Source: Enterobacter cancerogenus
GTDB lineage: Bacteria > Pseudomonadota > Gammaproteobacteria > Enterobacterales > Enterobacteriaceae
Reading direction: 5' to 3'
Length of the DNA: 64,000 nt
Assembly: GCF_019047785.1 (NCBI RefSeq)
Contig: NZ_CP077290.1
Coordinates: 124,001 to 188,000, forward strand
The notes beneath the pieces were generated by a model. That model had not been told where the DNA came from. It did no database searches and saw only the letters and a list, made by a program, of their open reading frames with translations. Positions within the stretch are counted from its first letter, which is position 1; every line of letters starts with the position of its first letter. The position numbers and the translations under genes are program-made. This document shows positions 55,889 to 63,691 of this stretch, piece by piece.

Positions 55889-56448
55889 TGAAAGTTAATA
55901 TATTAAGGTTATTTAGAAACAAAAATGAACTTCAGGAAGATTTTCCTCTTGAACAATTCAATGCCTTACTAGGTGAAAAATTTGCATATCCGTTATTTTT
56001 ATCCTTAGAAAAGAAGGGTGTATATGCTTACTCAGCACGATTTATGGTGAAACATGAAGATATTTCAGTTATTGAGTATCTAATTGAGTTGTTTTTTCAT
56101 GGCAAAATAAAAATAAAGGAGGAGAAAGAGAGTGTTGTGGATCATAATAAATCTCTAGTTTGTTATAAATTTAAGGAATTTGGACGGGATATAATACAAA
56201 TTATCACAAATGATAATGAATTTATCAAAGTCCTTTGTGAGAAAGGGTTAGAGCCTCCAGGGCCAGAAAACATCTTTCCTGTTAAAAACTTTAGTCATTA
56301 TGGTAGTTTGCAAGGTGATATAGCGTGCTGGTGGAATATATATTGGGAGCCGTTCTGGGAGAGTTTGAGTGAATGTGGAAAAAAACACTATCTCGGGCGA
56401 AGCGCTTTCTCGGTTGAGACCATAGAATTTCTGGAATACCGACATTAG
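55888..56448 (+). CDS. Hypothetical protein, probable orphan immunity protein
   Basis: 186 residues, unusually A/T-rich and lysine/isoleucine/phenylalanine-rich compared with the neighbouring core genes. No signal peptide or membrane helix is seen. It has many aromatic residues, including DIACWWNIYWEPFWESLSE. The ATG overlaps the stop of a preceding toxin-like tail. Composition and position fit an immunity protein left behind after its effector decayed. I do not recognise the family. Confidence 0.55.
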   Translation: MKVNILRLFRNKNELQEDFPLEQFNALLGEKFAYPLFLSLEKKGVYAYSARFMVKHEDISVIEYLIELFFHGKIKIKEEKESVVDHNKSLVCYKFKEFGRDIIQIITNDNEFIKVLCEKGLEPPGPENIFPVKNFSHYGSLQGDIACWWNIYWEPFWESLSECGKKHYLGRSAFSVETIEFLEYRH

Positions 56449-56771
56449 ATAAAATACATACAACATTTTTACCTCGATTATCCTAAATTATCGACATATG
56501 TTTATTTTTTTTAGACCTGTTTGTATGCCATCACTAACGGTGGGGCTGGCTGAGCAGGGATCGTAAAGCGGTTGACGTCGCCGATCAGGCGCGCTGTATG
56601 ATAGAAAAACTATATCGGGCCATCGGCAAGGCTTACGGGACTTCAGCGCCTCCGCCGAATAAAGTTGTCAACTCCGCCCCATAAGTGAACCGGCAGACTA
56701 CGTAAAACAGGTCTGTGTCACGTTGCCGAAACCTCAGCACAATATCCAGCCTGTGACAGGGTAGTCGTACC
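56449..56771. other. Right-edge debris of the T6SS island
   Basis: About 320 bp without an intact gene. It contains the 48-codon fragment at 56538–56684 and a short hairpin AGGGTA-GTCG-TACCCT at 56758–56773 beside the stop of the leftward mini-gene. The composition changes from A/T-rich to core-like within this stretch, so the island boundary is probably here. No direct repeat was identified. Confidence 0.5.
56538..56684 (+). pseudogene. Unidentified gene tail near the island boundary
   Basis: Open for 48 codons between TAA 56535 and TAA 56682: RWGWLSRDRKAVDVADQARC then MIEKLYRAIGKAYGTSAPPP. The helical character and proline-rich end look protein-like, but there is no start signal. It may be the C-terminus of a lost T6SS gene. 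Family unknown. Confidence 0.35.
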
Positions 56772-56912
56772 CTACAACGCCTCAATAGACGGATACAGAC
56801 TGTTTTCAAAATATTCGACGACGTACCAGATCTCGCCGCTAAAAATAAACCATAGGCCGAATATAATAAGGCTTAAAATAGTTAAGATGAGTATTATTTC
56901 TGTTTTTCCCAT
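56772..56912 (-). CDS. 46-residue single-helix membrane mini-protein
   Basis: A small leftward ORF starting MGKTEIILILTILSLIIFGLWFIFSGEIW and ending SLYPSIEAL before TAG. A charged N-terminus, one clear transmembrane helix (residues 5–25) and an acidic, aromatic tail (WYVVEYFENS) suggest a real small inner-membrane protein. It begins 73 bp after the end of the dgcM-like gene on the same strand, with an inverted repeat (56923–56929/56945–56951) between them. I do not recognise a named family. Confidence 0.55.
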   Translation of the reverse strand: MGKTEIILILTILSLIIFGLWFIFSGEIWYVVEYFENSLYPSIEAL

Positions 56913-56984
56913 CGCAGACTAACCCACCTGTATTTCGTTTTTCGAGGTGGGCATTGTAGCGGGGGTTTCCGTTTTACTCCAGTT

Positions 56985-58208
56985 TCATGCGGCAAGGACT
57001 TTATTGCGGCCATCGTTTTTGGCGCGGTACAGTGCGTCGTCTACACGCTTGAACAGCTCATCAATATTCTCACCCTGATTGTGTCGCGCCACGCCAATGC
57101 TGACGGTGAAACGTGGCAGCCCCGGGATCGTGATATGCGCCACCGTGGCGCGGATGGTTTCGGCAATTTGCATCGCGGTTTCGAGCGGGGTACGCGGCAG
57201 CAGAAGCACAAACTCTTCACCTCCCCAGCGGAAGACATAATCATCTTTCCGGCAGCAGGCTTCCAGCGTTCTCGAAAGCGAAATCAGCACTTCGTCGCCT
57301 TTGAGGTGTCCGAACACATCATTTATGTCCTTGAAACGATCGGTATCCACCAGCAGCAGGCTGAATTGCTGCTGTGCGGGAAGATGGGAAGGGTTAGTTT
57401 GCTCCGTAATGGCATAAAACTGGCGACGGTTAAGCAGACCGGTCATCGAATCACGGAGTGCGGCATGTTCCAGCTCCTGTTCGAGCCTTTTTGCTCGGTA
57501 ATATCATGAATGATGCATAGCATCAGCTTGTCGCCGTAGATCTCAATAGGCCCGGCATACGTTGGCACGTGGCCCGTCGGCAAGACGATGTACAAAATTG
57601 AGCGGTTTATGGCCGCCGGGCAAACGGGCAATCTCGGTCATCACCGGCAGAACATTGCGGCCCAGCGTGTTGATCTCCCAGGTGTGTTTGCTGCACATCT
57701 CATCGTGGAGATAGCCGTAAAAATTCAGCGCGGCGAGATTCGCATCCACAATTTGACCGTCTCTTGCAGGGTCGATGAGCAACATCCGCGCGCTGTTGGT
57801 GAGGAAAAACCGTGCGTAAAATCCCTGTTTCTTGCGTTGATAGGTCGCCGATCGGCTGGCCTTGAGTCCGGTGGCTGCCTGCTGTGGAAGGCCTGCAAAC
57901 AGAATAATGTCGCCATAAGGCTCAATATGATTCAGCGTGAGCCTGCAGCTCAACGTGGTTTCCTGAGCGTCACGCCAGACTGTCCAAATCTCAATAATTT
58001 CCCGATCGGTTTTCAGGTCGGCGACATACATAGAAAGAACGGTTTGGGCACTGGCGGAATATATTCCTCTTCGCATTTCGTTGAGGGTTTTATTACGCAT
58101 TACCTTTGCCGCCGCGGCGTTGGCAAAAAGTATCTGTTCTGAAACAGGAGAAATCAGCCACACGGGCGTGGTAATCAAATGCAGCGCATCAAAGCTGTGT
58201 TGCGACAT
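56985..58208 (-). pseudogene. dgcM: DgcM (YdaM)-like diguanylate cyclase, two compensating frameshifts
   Basis: PAS–GGDEF cyclase that in E. coli drives curli through MlrA and CsgD. The first frame runs from MSQHSFDALHLITTPVWLI to FVHRLADG and then derails, stopping at 57543. The second frame supplies HVPTYAGPIEIYGDKLMLC and HDITEQK, the third RLEQELEHAALRDSMTGLLN through the cyclase domain, with an intact RWGGEEF motif. Compared with remembered E. coli DgcM (410 residues), the first lesion fits an 8-nt deletion after ADG near 57569. The second fits loss of one C in CAAAAACGG near 57490. Together they remove three codons (407). Only the PAS half is translated from the normal start. Confidence 0.85.
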
Positions 58209-58300
58209 AGAAAAATCCTGTTCATCGGCACGCGGTGCCTGACGATCACGCCGGAATTATTTCGCGTGGGTTCTTTTGAAACATACCTTATTCAATCACA

Positions 58301-60430
58301 TCAAGCATGATTTTTTTGTGAAATATAAGATGAATCAGAATGTATTTTCCCTATGGGGATAATTTGTTTATCTGAGTTTTTTTGCAAAAGCAGCCAGGGT
58401 ACCTGTTCTGCCGGTAACGGTCGGGAGAACAGAAAACCCTGTAGGTAATCACAGCCCATCTCCGCCAGCGCGGCCTGTTGTTCTTCGGTTTCAATTCCTT
58501 CTGCGACCACGCTCATTTCCATGGTGCGGGCAATATTAATAATAGTTTCAACCAGTTTTCTGCTTTTTTCATTTACCAGCATTGAGTTGACAAAGCTTCG
58601 GTCGATTTTTAGTTCTTTAGCCGGAAGGACGCTCAGCATCAGCAGGTTGGAATACCCCGTACCAAAATCATCAATTGAAACGGTAATCCCGGCCTGGGTG
58701 AAGGCATTAAGCAACTCAATGCTGCGATCGAGATCTTTGAGCGCGGTACTCTCTGTCACTTCCAGAATGAGCCGGGATGGCGCGAGGTTATATTTTTGCA
58801 GCATGGATGAAATAACCTGGAATAAATCCTGCTGTTCAAATTGTACTGGCGACAGGTTGAACGACAATGTCCACTGGCTGAAACCCTGTTCCGTCCAGAA
58901 ATGCAGCTGTCGACAGGCAGCTTCAATGGCCCAGTTTCCCACCGGCACGATCAGCCCCGTTTGCTCCAGTGACGGTAAAAACAGGTTTGGAAGTAAAACG
59001 CCTTGCTCCGGATGCCGCCAGCGCAGCAGCGCCTCGAAACCATGGATCGCATTTTGATCGGCGATATAGGTTGGCTGATACCAAAGTTCAAACTGATCGC
59101 GTTCAAGCGCCTGGGACAGCTCCTGCAGGAAACCCGGCTCTGCCGGGATGACGGTGGACATCTGGGCCCGGTACACCGCCCATCCGTTACGTCCCTCCCG
59201 TTTGATGTGTTGCATGGCCGCATCTGCTTTGAGCTTTAGCTCATGCAGCGTTTCGCCGTGCTCGGGATAGAGACTCACTCCCGCACTGAGGGTGACGCTC
59301 AGCGTGTGTCCACACACGGATAGCGGTCGACGGATATCCTCAAGCAGGGGAGTAAGATGCAGGTTCAGCTTCTCATCGTCGTAGTCCGGGAGCAGCAGAA
59401 TGAATGCATCGCCTCCCAGCCTGGCCAGCGTGACCTCCCGGGTGAGCCTTGCCGTAATTCGCTGTGCAACGGTAATGAGCAGCTCGTCACCGACGTGGTG
59501 ACCCCAGGTATCGTTCACCCGTTTAAAATGGTCGATATCGAGAAATACCACGGCAAACGATTTTTTATTGAGAAGCGCACTGTGCAGACAATCCTGTAGC
59601 CGGATATCCATCTGATGCCGGTTGGCAAGGCCGGTGAGGGCGTCAAAACGCGCCTGCAGTTCGAGCTGACGGTTGAGTTGCTGCAAATTGTCGGTCAGCC
59701 TTGCCGTGCGCCAGTGAGAGTCCACCAGCGAGATAATCAACATAATCCCCAGCAGGCATAACGTCGTTACGGAGACCCATATCGATAAACCCAGTTCGCT
59801 GATGCCGCCCGGTACGGTGTGTTCCATCTCGTGAAAATGGGCGGCGCTCATGCCGGTATAGTGCATGGCGCAGATCGCTGCGCCCATCACCAGCGCGGCG
59901 ACAATGCGGTTGATAAAGACGCCTTTACGTTTGTCTCGCAGGTGGAAGGCGAGCCAGAGCGCAACGCCGGACGCAGCGACGGCGATGATGATTGAGAGCA
60001 GAACGATACGCCTGTCCCAGATGATACCGCCTTTGAGCATCAACGCTGCCATACCGACGTAATGCATCGACACGACGCCCGCACTGAGAATGAGCGTGGC
60101 AAAGATCAGGCGTAAGGGTGAGAGCGATTTTCCGCGAACGGCAATGTTGATGGCCAGTGTAGACGCCAGGACCGCCACGCCGAGTGAGGCGAGCGTGAGC
60201 CAGAGGTGATAACTCATGATCATTGGCATGTTCATCGACAGCATACCAATGAAATGCATTGACCAGATCCCAATGCCCAGCGTGATCCCGCCCGCCATGC
60301 GCCAGAACATCGCGGCCTTACGTCCAGAGAGAGGGATTTTTCCCGCGCTGTCCAGCGCCACAAACGAGGCGATAAATGCCACCAGATACGAGATGGCGAT
60401 TAATACCGGGTCCCACGATACATTGAGCAT
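58301..60430 (-). CDS. MHYT–GGDEF–EAL c-di-GMP phosphodiesterase
   Basis: 709 residues from ATG 60430 (MLNVSWDPVLIAISYLVAF). A TTG at 60448 would add six residues. The N-terminal MHYT sensor has three MHxxGM motifs (MHFIGM at 58–63, MHYVGM, MHYTGM) in seven or so helices, proposed to bind copper and sense O2, CO or NO. The GGDEF domain is degenerate (RLGGDAF, Glu replaced by Ala), so cyclase activity is unlikely. The EAL domain is complete: GFEALLRWRHP, LEVTES, DDFGTGYSNL, LKIDRSFV, AEGIET. Net activity is probably c-di-GMP hydrolysis. It is next to the broken dgcM. Confidence 0.88.
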   Translation of the reverse strand: MLNVSWDPVLIAISYLVAFIASFVALDSAGKIPLSGRKAAMFWRMAGGITLGIGIWSMHFIGMLSMNMPMIMSYHLWLTLASLGVAVLASTLAINIAVRGKSLSPLRLIFATLILSAGVVSMHYVGMAALMLKGGIIWDRRIVLLSIIIAVAASGVALWLAFHLRDKRKGVFINRIVAALVMGAAICAMHYTGMSAAHFHEMEHTVPGGISELGLSIWVSVTTLCLLGIMLIISLVDSHWRTARLTDNLQQLNRQLELQARFDALTGLANRHQMDIRLQDCLHSALLNKKSFAVVFLDIDHFKRVNDTWGHHVGDELLITVAQRITARLTREVTLARLGGDAFILLLPDYDDEKLNLHLTPLLEDIRRPLSVCGHTLSVTLSAGVSLYPEHGETLHELKLKADAAMQHIKREGRNGWAVYRAQMSTVIPAEPGFLQELSQALERDQFELWYQPTYIADQNAIHGFEALLRWRHPEQGVLLPNLFLPSLEQTGLIVPVGNWAIEAACRQLHFWTEQGFSQWTLSFNLSPVQFEQQDLFQVISSMLQKYNLAPSRLILEVTESTALKDLDRSIELLNAFTQAGITVSIDDFGTGYSNLLMLSVLPAKELKIDRSFVNSMLVNEKSRKLVETIINIARTMEMSVVAEGIETEEQQAALAEMGCDYLQGFLFSRPLPAEQVPWLLLQKNSDKQIIPIGKIHSDSSYISQKNHA

Positions 60431-60884
60431 GCTGCCATCCCACGCCAAAAGGAGTTACAAAGTTCGCCTGCCAGGCATACCTTTTCTGTGCCAGTGGCAT
60501 ACGGGTTTAAAGATGATGAGTCAGTTATTGTGTGACATAACCCGTGGTATTAAAAATAACCTATAAAAAATATGATATATATTATCTTTAATAGCCTGTT
60601 AAGCATCGCTACACAATACAGGAGGTTAACATCATTGCTCCTTAAGTATGCCTGCAAATATCTGGCGTCCTCAGAGATAATGTTATCGCTTGAATATGCC
60701 ATAAACCAGCAGGACAGGATGGCAGAACCCACATTTTAAGTAATACGATGCTTTATCTCTCCTTAAATGAAATTTCTGCAATCATGCGGCAAAACTGAAA
60801 AGCGGAGCAGATCGTGAGGACAAATTTTGCTGCCAATGCTATAAACCTTAATGCCGACCAAAATATAAAGTTGTGGGAATTATC
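60431..60884. other. Divergent control region between the EAL gene and the chemoreceptor gene
   Basis: About 450 bp without a credible ORF. It must hold both divergent promoters. A lone TGTGACATAA resembles half of a CRP site (60529–60538). No good sigma-28 box, expected for a chemotaxis gene, was found near the chemoreceptor start. Confidence 0.5.
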
Positions 60885-62039
60885 ATGCTAAAAAATATTA
60901 GTGTCAGAACTTTTATTATCTATTTCCTTTTATGTGTTTTTTTGGTAAATGCAGGTGTGGTTGCTTTATTTTCAGGCAGGTCAATGCTTCTGTTATCCAC
61001 CATTATTTTAAATTTCATCGCGTTATTTTCACTTTGGGCGTACATGACAAAATATCTTGTGACGCCGATCAACACTGTGAAAAAAAGTATTGAAGAAGTG
61101 ACGTCGGGCAATCTGGCCGTCTCTATCCCGGAGTTTGGCAATAACTGTGCCGGACGTTTAATTCCTGGCATCAACAGCTTATCCAGCAATATTGCCACTC
61201 TGGTTCGGGAGATCCGCGCTTCCTCGCAAACCGCCATGACGCTATCAGAGCAACTCTCCTCACGCAGCGCGCAGCTGTCGGTGAAGACGGAGCAGCAGTC
61301 CGCCTCTCTGGTGCAAACCGCAGCCAGCATGGAACAGATGGCCGCCAGCACCAAAAACAACGCCGACAATACCCGCCTGGCCAGCGAGCAGGCGAATGTT
61401 GCGACGATGCAGGCGCGCAAAGGGGGAGAGCTGATGGGGCAGGTTGCCAATAACATGCAATCTATTACTGAATGCGCCCAGCAGATGACGGAAATTATCA
61501 GCCTTATTGATGGCATTGCCTTCCAGACGAATATTCTGGCGCTTAACGCTGCGGTTGAAGCGGCTCGTGCCGGTGATCATGGGAAAGGGTTTTCCGTGGT
61601 GGCGGGAGAAGTCAGGAGCCTGGCGCACCGCAGCGCCGAGGCGGCAAAAAACATCAAGTCACTGATTGACGTTACCAGCAACAACGTGACCCAGGGAGCG
61701 ACCGTCGTCGCCGAAGCAGAAAGAAATATGCATGAGATTGTCGCGGGTTCGGGCAACGTCAGCCGATTAATGGACGATATTTCCTCTTCAACCGCTGAGC
61801 AGGAGAAAGGGATTTCGCAAATTACTCTGGCGCTGTCCGAGCTGGAGCGCGTAACCCAGAGCAACGTTGCCATGGTGGAGGAGCTGAATGGCTCATCTGA
61901 TGTTCTGCGTAATCAGGTTATTGAGTTGCAGACCCGCACCCGCAACTTCCGTCTTGATAATAGCGACCAACCGGGGGCGCAAGCGCCGCAATCCCTTCGC
62001 CCGTTAGTGTTCTCTCAGCGCCCGGGGCATTCTCATTAA
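60885..62039 (+). CDS. Methyl-accepting chemotaxis protein with minimal periplasmic loop
   Basis: 384 residues from ATG 60885 ([20 protein letters not shown]). Helix 1 (about 9–31) and helix 2 (about 34–54) are separated by only a few residues, so there is no periplasmic ligand domain. A HAMP-like segment with [17 protein letters not shown] follows. The signalling hairpin has [37 protein letters not shown], near-invariant in MCPs. The C-terminus lacks the NWETF-type CheR tether. It may respond to membrane or cytoplasmic state, or act as an assistant receptor. GTG 60873 is a less likely start. Confidence 0.88.
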   Translation: MLKNISVRTFIIYFLLCVFLVNAGVVALFSGRSMLLLSTIILNFIALFSLWAYMTKYLVTPINTVKKSIEEVTSGNLAVSIPEFGNNCAGRLIPGINSLSSNIATLVREIRASSQTAMTLSEQLSSRSAQLSVKTEQQSASLVQTAASMEQMAASTKNNADNTRLASEQANVATMQARKGGELMGQVANNMQSITECAQQMTEIISLIDGIAFQTNILALNAAVEAARAGDHGKGFSVVAGEVRSLAHRSAEAAKNIKSLIDVTSNNVTQGATVVAEAERNMHEIVAGSGNVSRLMDDISSSTAEQEKGISQITLALSELERVTQSNVAMVEELNGSSDVLRNQVIELQTRTRNFRLDNSDQPGAQAPQSLRPLVFSQRPGHSH

Positions 62040-62046
62040 CGAATAT

Positions 62047-62071
62047 AAAAGCCTGGCGTGCCAGGCTTTTT
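62047..62071 (+). terminator. Intrinsic terminator after the chemoreceptor gene
   Basis: AAAAGCCTGG-CGTG-CCAGGCTTTTT: a 10-bp stem, 4-nt loop and T-run starting 8 bp after the stop codon. Confidence 0.9.
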
Positions 62072-62255
62072 ACGGCCGCACCCGCGTCCAGCCATTTCAT
62101 CCTTGCTGCTCCGTCGTATAAAACGCCTGTCTACACCACTCAGGTATAAAATGTACATTTCCTGAGCTATTTCAGCGCGATGGGGAACATAATTATTGCG
62201 TAACGTTATACGAAAGCTAGACTGACTGCGAACGAGATGAAAAGGTGGAGGTGCA

Positions 62256-63239
62256 GTGGAGAGCATTAAAGGGTCTGAACTTAACGTTCCTGATGCGGTG
62301 TTCGCGTGGATGTTCGACGGCCGCGGTGGTGCGAGGCCCCTCGAAAATAGCGATGAAATCAGCAGTGAGCATCCCTGCTGGTTACACCTCAACTATACCC
62401 ATCCCGAGAGCGCCGAGTGGCTGGCAATGACGCCGCTTCTGCCCAACAGCGTCCGTGATGCTCTGGCAGGAGAAAGCCTGCGCCCACGGGTCAGCCGGAT
62501 GGGCGAGGGGACGTTGATTACGCTGCGCTGCATAAACGGCAGCACTGACGAACGCCCTGACCAGCTGGTGGCGATGCGCCTGTATATGGACGAGCGCATT
62601 ATCATCTCCACCCGCCAGCGTAAGGTGCTGGCGCTTGACGATGTCGTTAACGATCTGAAAGAGGGCACCGGCCCGACGGATTGCGGCAGCTGGCTGGTTG
62701 ATGTGTGTGATGCCCTGACCGATCATGCCAGCGAGTTTATCGAAGAGCTGCACGATAAAATTATCGATCTTGAAGACAATCTGCTGGACCAGCAGATCCC
62801 GCCGCGTGGTTTCCTGGCGCTGCTGCGCAAACAGCTTATCGTGATGCGTCGCTACATGACGCCTCAGCGCGATGTCTATGCGCGGCTCTCCAGCGAGCGT
62901 TTAAGCTGGATGAATGACGATCAGCGTCGACGGATGCAGGATATTGCGGACAGGCTGGGGCGCGGGCTGGATGAAATCGACTCCTGCATTGCCAGAACGG
63001 CGGTGATGGCAGATGAAATCGCCCAGGTTATGCAAGAGTCTCTGGCGAGACGAACCTATACCATGTCGCTCATGGCTATGGTGTTTTTACCCAGCACATT
63101 TTTAACCGGGCTATTCGGCGTTAACCTGGGTGGGATCCCCGGGGGCGAGTACCGGTTCGGCTTCTCCGTTTTTTGCATCATGTTAGTGGTTTTAATTGGC
63201 GGTGTTGCATGGTGGTTGCATCGTAGTAAATGGCTGTAA
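62256..63239 (+). CDS. zntB: ZntB, zinc transporter of the CorA family
   Basis: Inner-membrane homopentameric zinc transporter, 327 residues as in E. coli. The large N-terminal cytoplasmic funnel is followed by two C-terminal helices. The pore loop has GVNLGG in place of the GMN of CorA, typical of ZntB. The start is GTG 62256 ([19 protein letters not shown]), 8 nt after AAGGTGGAGG. Highly conserved throughout, including the cytoplasmic segment [25 protein letters not shown]. Confidence 0.95.
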   Translation: MESIKGSELNVPDAVFAWMFDGRGGARPLENSDEISSEHPCWLHLNYTHPESAEWLAMTPLLPNSVRDALAGESLRPRVSRMGEGTLITLRCINGSTDERPDQLVAMRLYMDERIIISTRQRKVLALDDVVNDLKEGTGPTDCGSWLVDVCDALTDHASEFIEELHDKIIDLEDNLLDQQIPPRGFLALLRKQLIVMRRYMTPQRDVYARLSSERLSWMNDDQRRRMQDIADRLGRGLDEIDSCIARTAVMADEIAQVMQESLARRTYTMSLMAMVFLPSTFLTGLFGVNLGGIPGGEYRFGFSVFCIMLVVLIGGVAWWLHRSKWL

Positions 63240-63285
63240 ATTTACGTTTTTTCGACGCGAAGATGGCCTTAAAACGACATTTTAA

Positions 63286-63299
63286 TTGAGCGAAGTCAA
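63286..63299 (+). promoter_or_regulatory. FNR box of fnrS
   Basis: TTGAGCGAAGTCAA matches TTGATNNNNATCAA in eight of ten fixed positions. Its centre is about 42 bp before the first base of FnrS, the class II activator position, and FNR is the known activator of fnrS. A CACTAT-like -10 lies at 63322–63327. Confidence 0.85.
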
Positions 63300-63334
63300 T
63301 AAACATCTACCCCGTAAGGTGCACTATTACTCCC

Positions 63335-63456
63335 GCAGGTGAATGCAACGTCAAGCGATGGGCGTTGCGCTCCATATTGTCTTACTTCCTTTTTTGAATT
63401 ACTGCATAGCACAATTGATTCGTACGACGCCGACTTAATGAGTCGGCTTTTTTTTT
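63335..63456 (+). ncRNA. fnrS: FnrS, anaerobically induced Hfq-binding small RNA
   Basis: Begins GCAGGTGAATGCAACGTCAA and continues nearly identically to E. coli FnrS, which lies in the same zntB–dbpA interval. The seed regions near the 5' end and in the middle (GCGTTGCGCTCC, TTACTTCC) are preserved. It ends in the terminator GCCGACT-TAATG-AGTCGGC with nine T residues (63429–63456). In E. coli FnrS represses mRNAs of aerobic enzymes such as sodB when FNR is active. Confidence 0.95.
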
Positions 63457-63517
63457 GCCTCCAGCCTCTTAACGTCTACCCTAAAAGAGTCTGTTCCCAA
63501 CCTGGAGGAGAAGATAT

Positions 63518-63634
63518 ATGCGATCTAACCTGCAACGCCTGGACCCGCGTCAGTCCGATCCGGTGCCAACCGATCCCACCCCGATACCCGATCCGCCGCC
63601 CGATGAAGAACCGATTAAATTGTCGCATCGTTAG
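63518..63634 (+). CDS. 38-residue proline/aspartate-rich mini-protein
   Basis: A small ORF behind an excellent ribosome site (GGAGGAGAAG): MRSNLQRLDPRQSDPVPTDP followed by TPIPDPPPDEEPIKLSHR. It has no membrane helix or signal. Low-complexity Pro/Asp/Glu content suggests an extended, acidic peptide. It lies 57 bp before dbpA on the same strand and may be co-transcribed with it. Function unknown. Confidence 0.6.
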   Translation: MRSNLQRLDPRQSDPVPTDPTPIPDPPPDEEPIKLSHR

Positions 63635-63691
63635 CAGAGATCTGCGAGGATACGCGCCATCTGACTGCGATGATGACCACGAGAGTATATT

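Noticed and set aside
60840..60862. TAAACCTTAATGCCGACC as a sigma-28 promoter for the chemoreceptor
   Set aside because: The spacing between TAAA and GCCGA is far too short for sigma-28.
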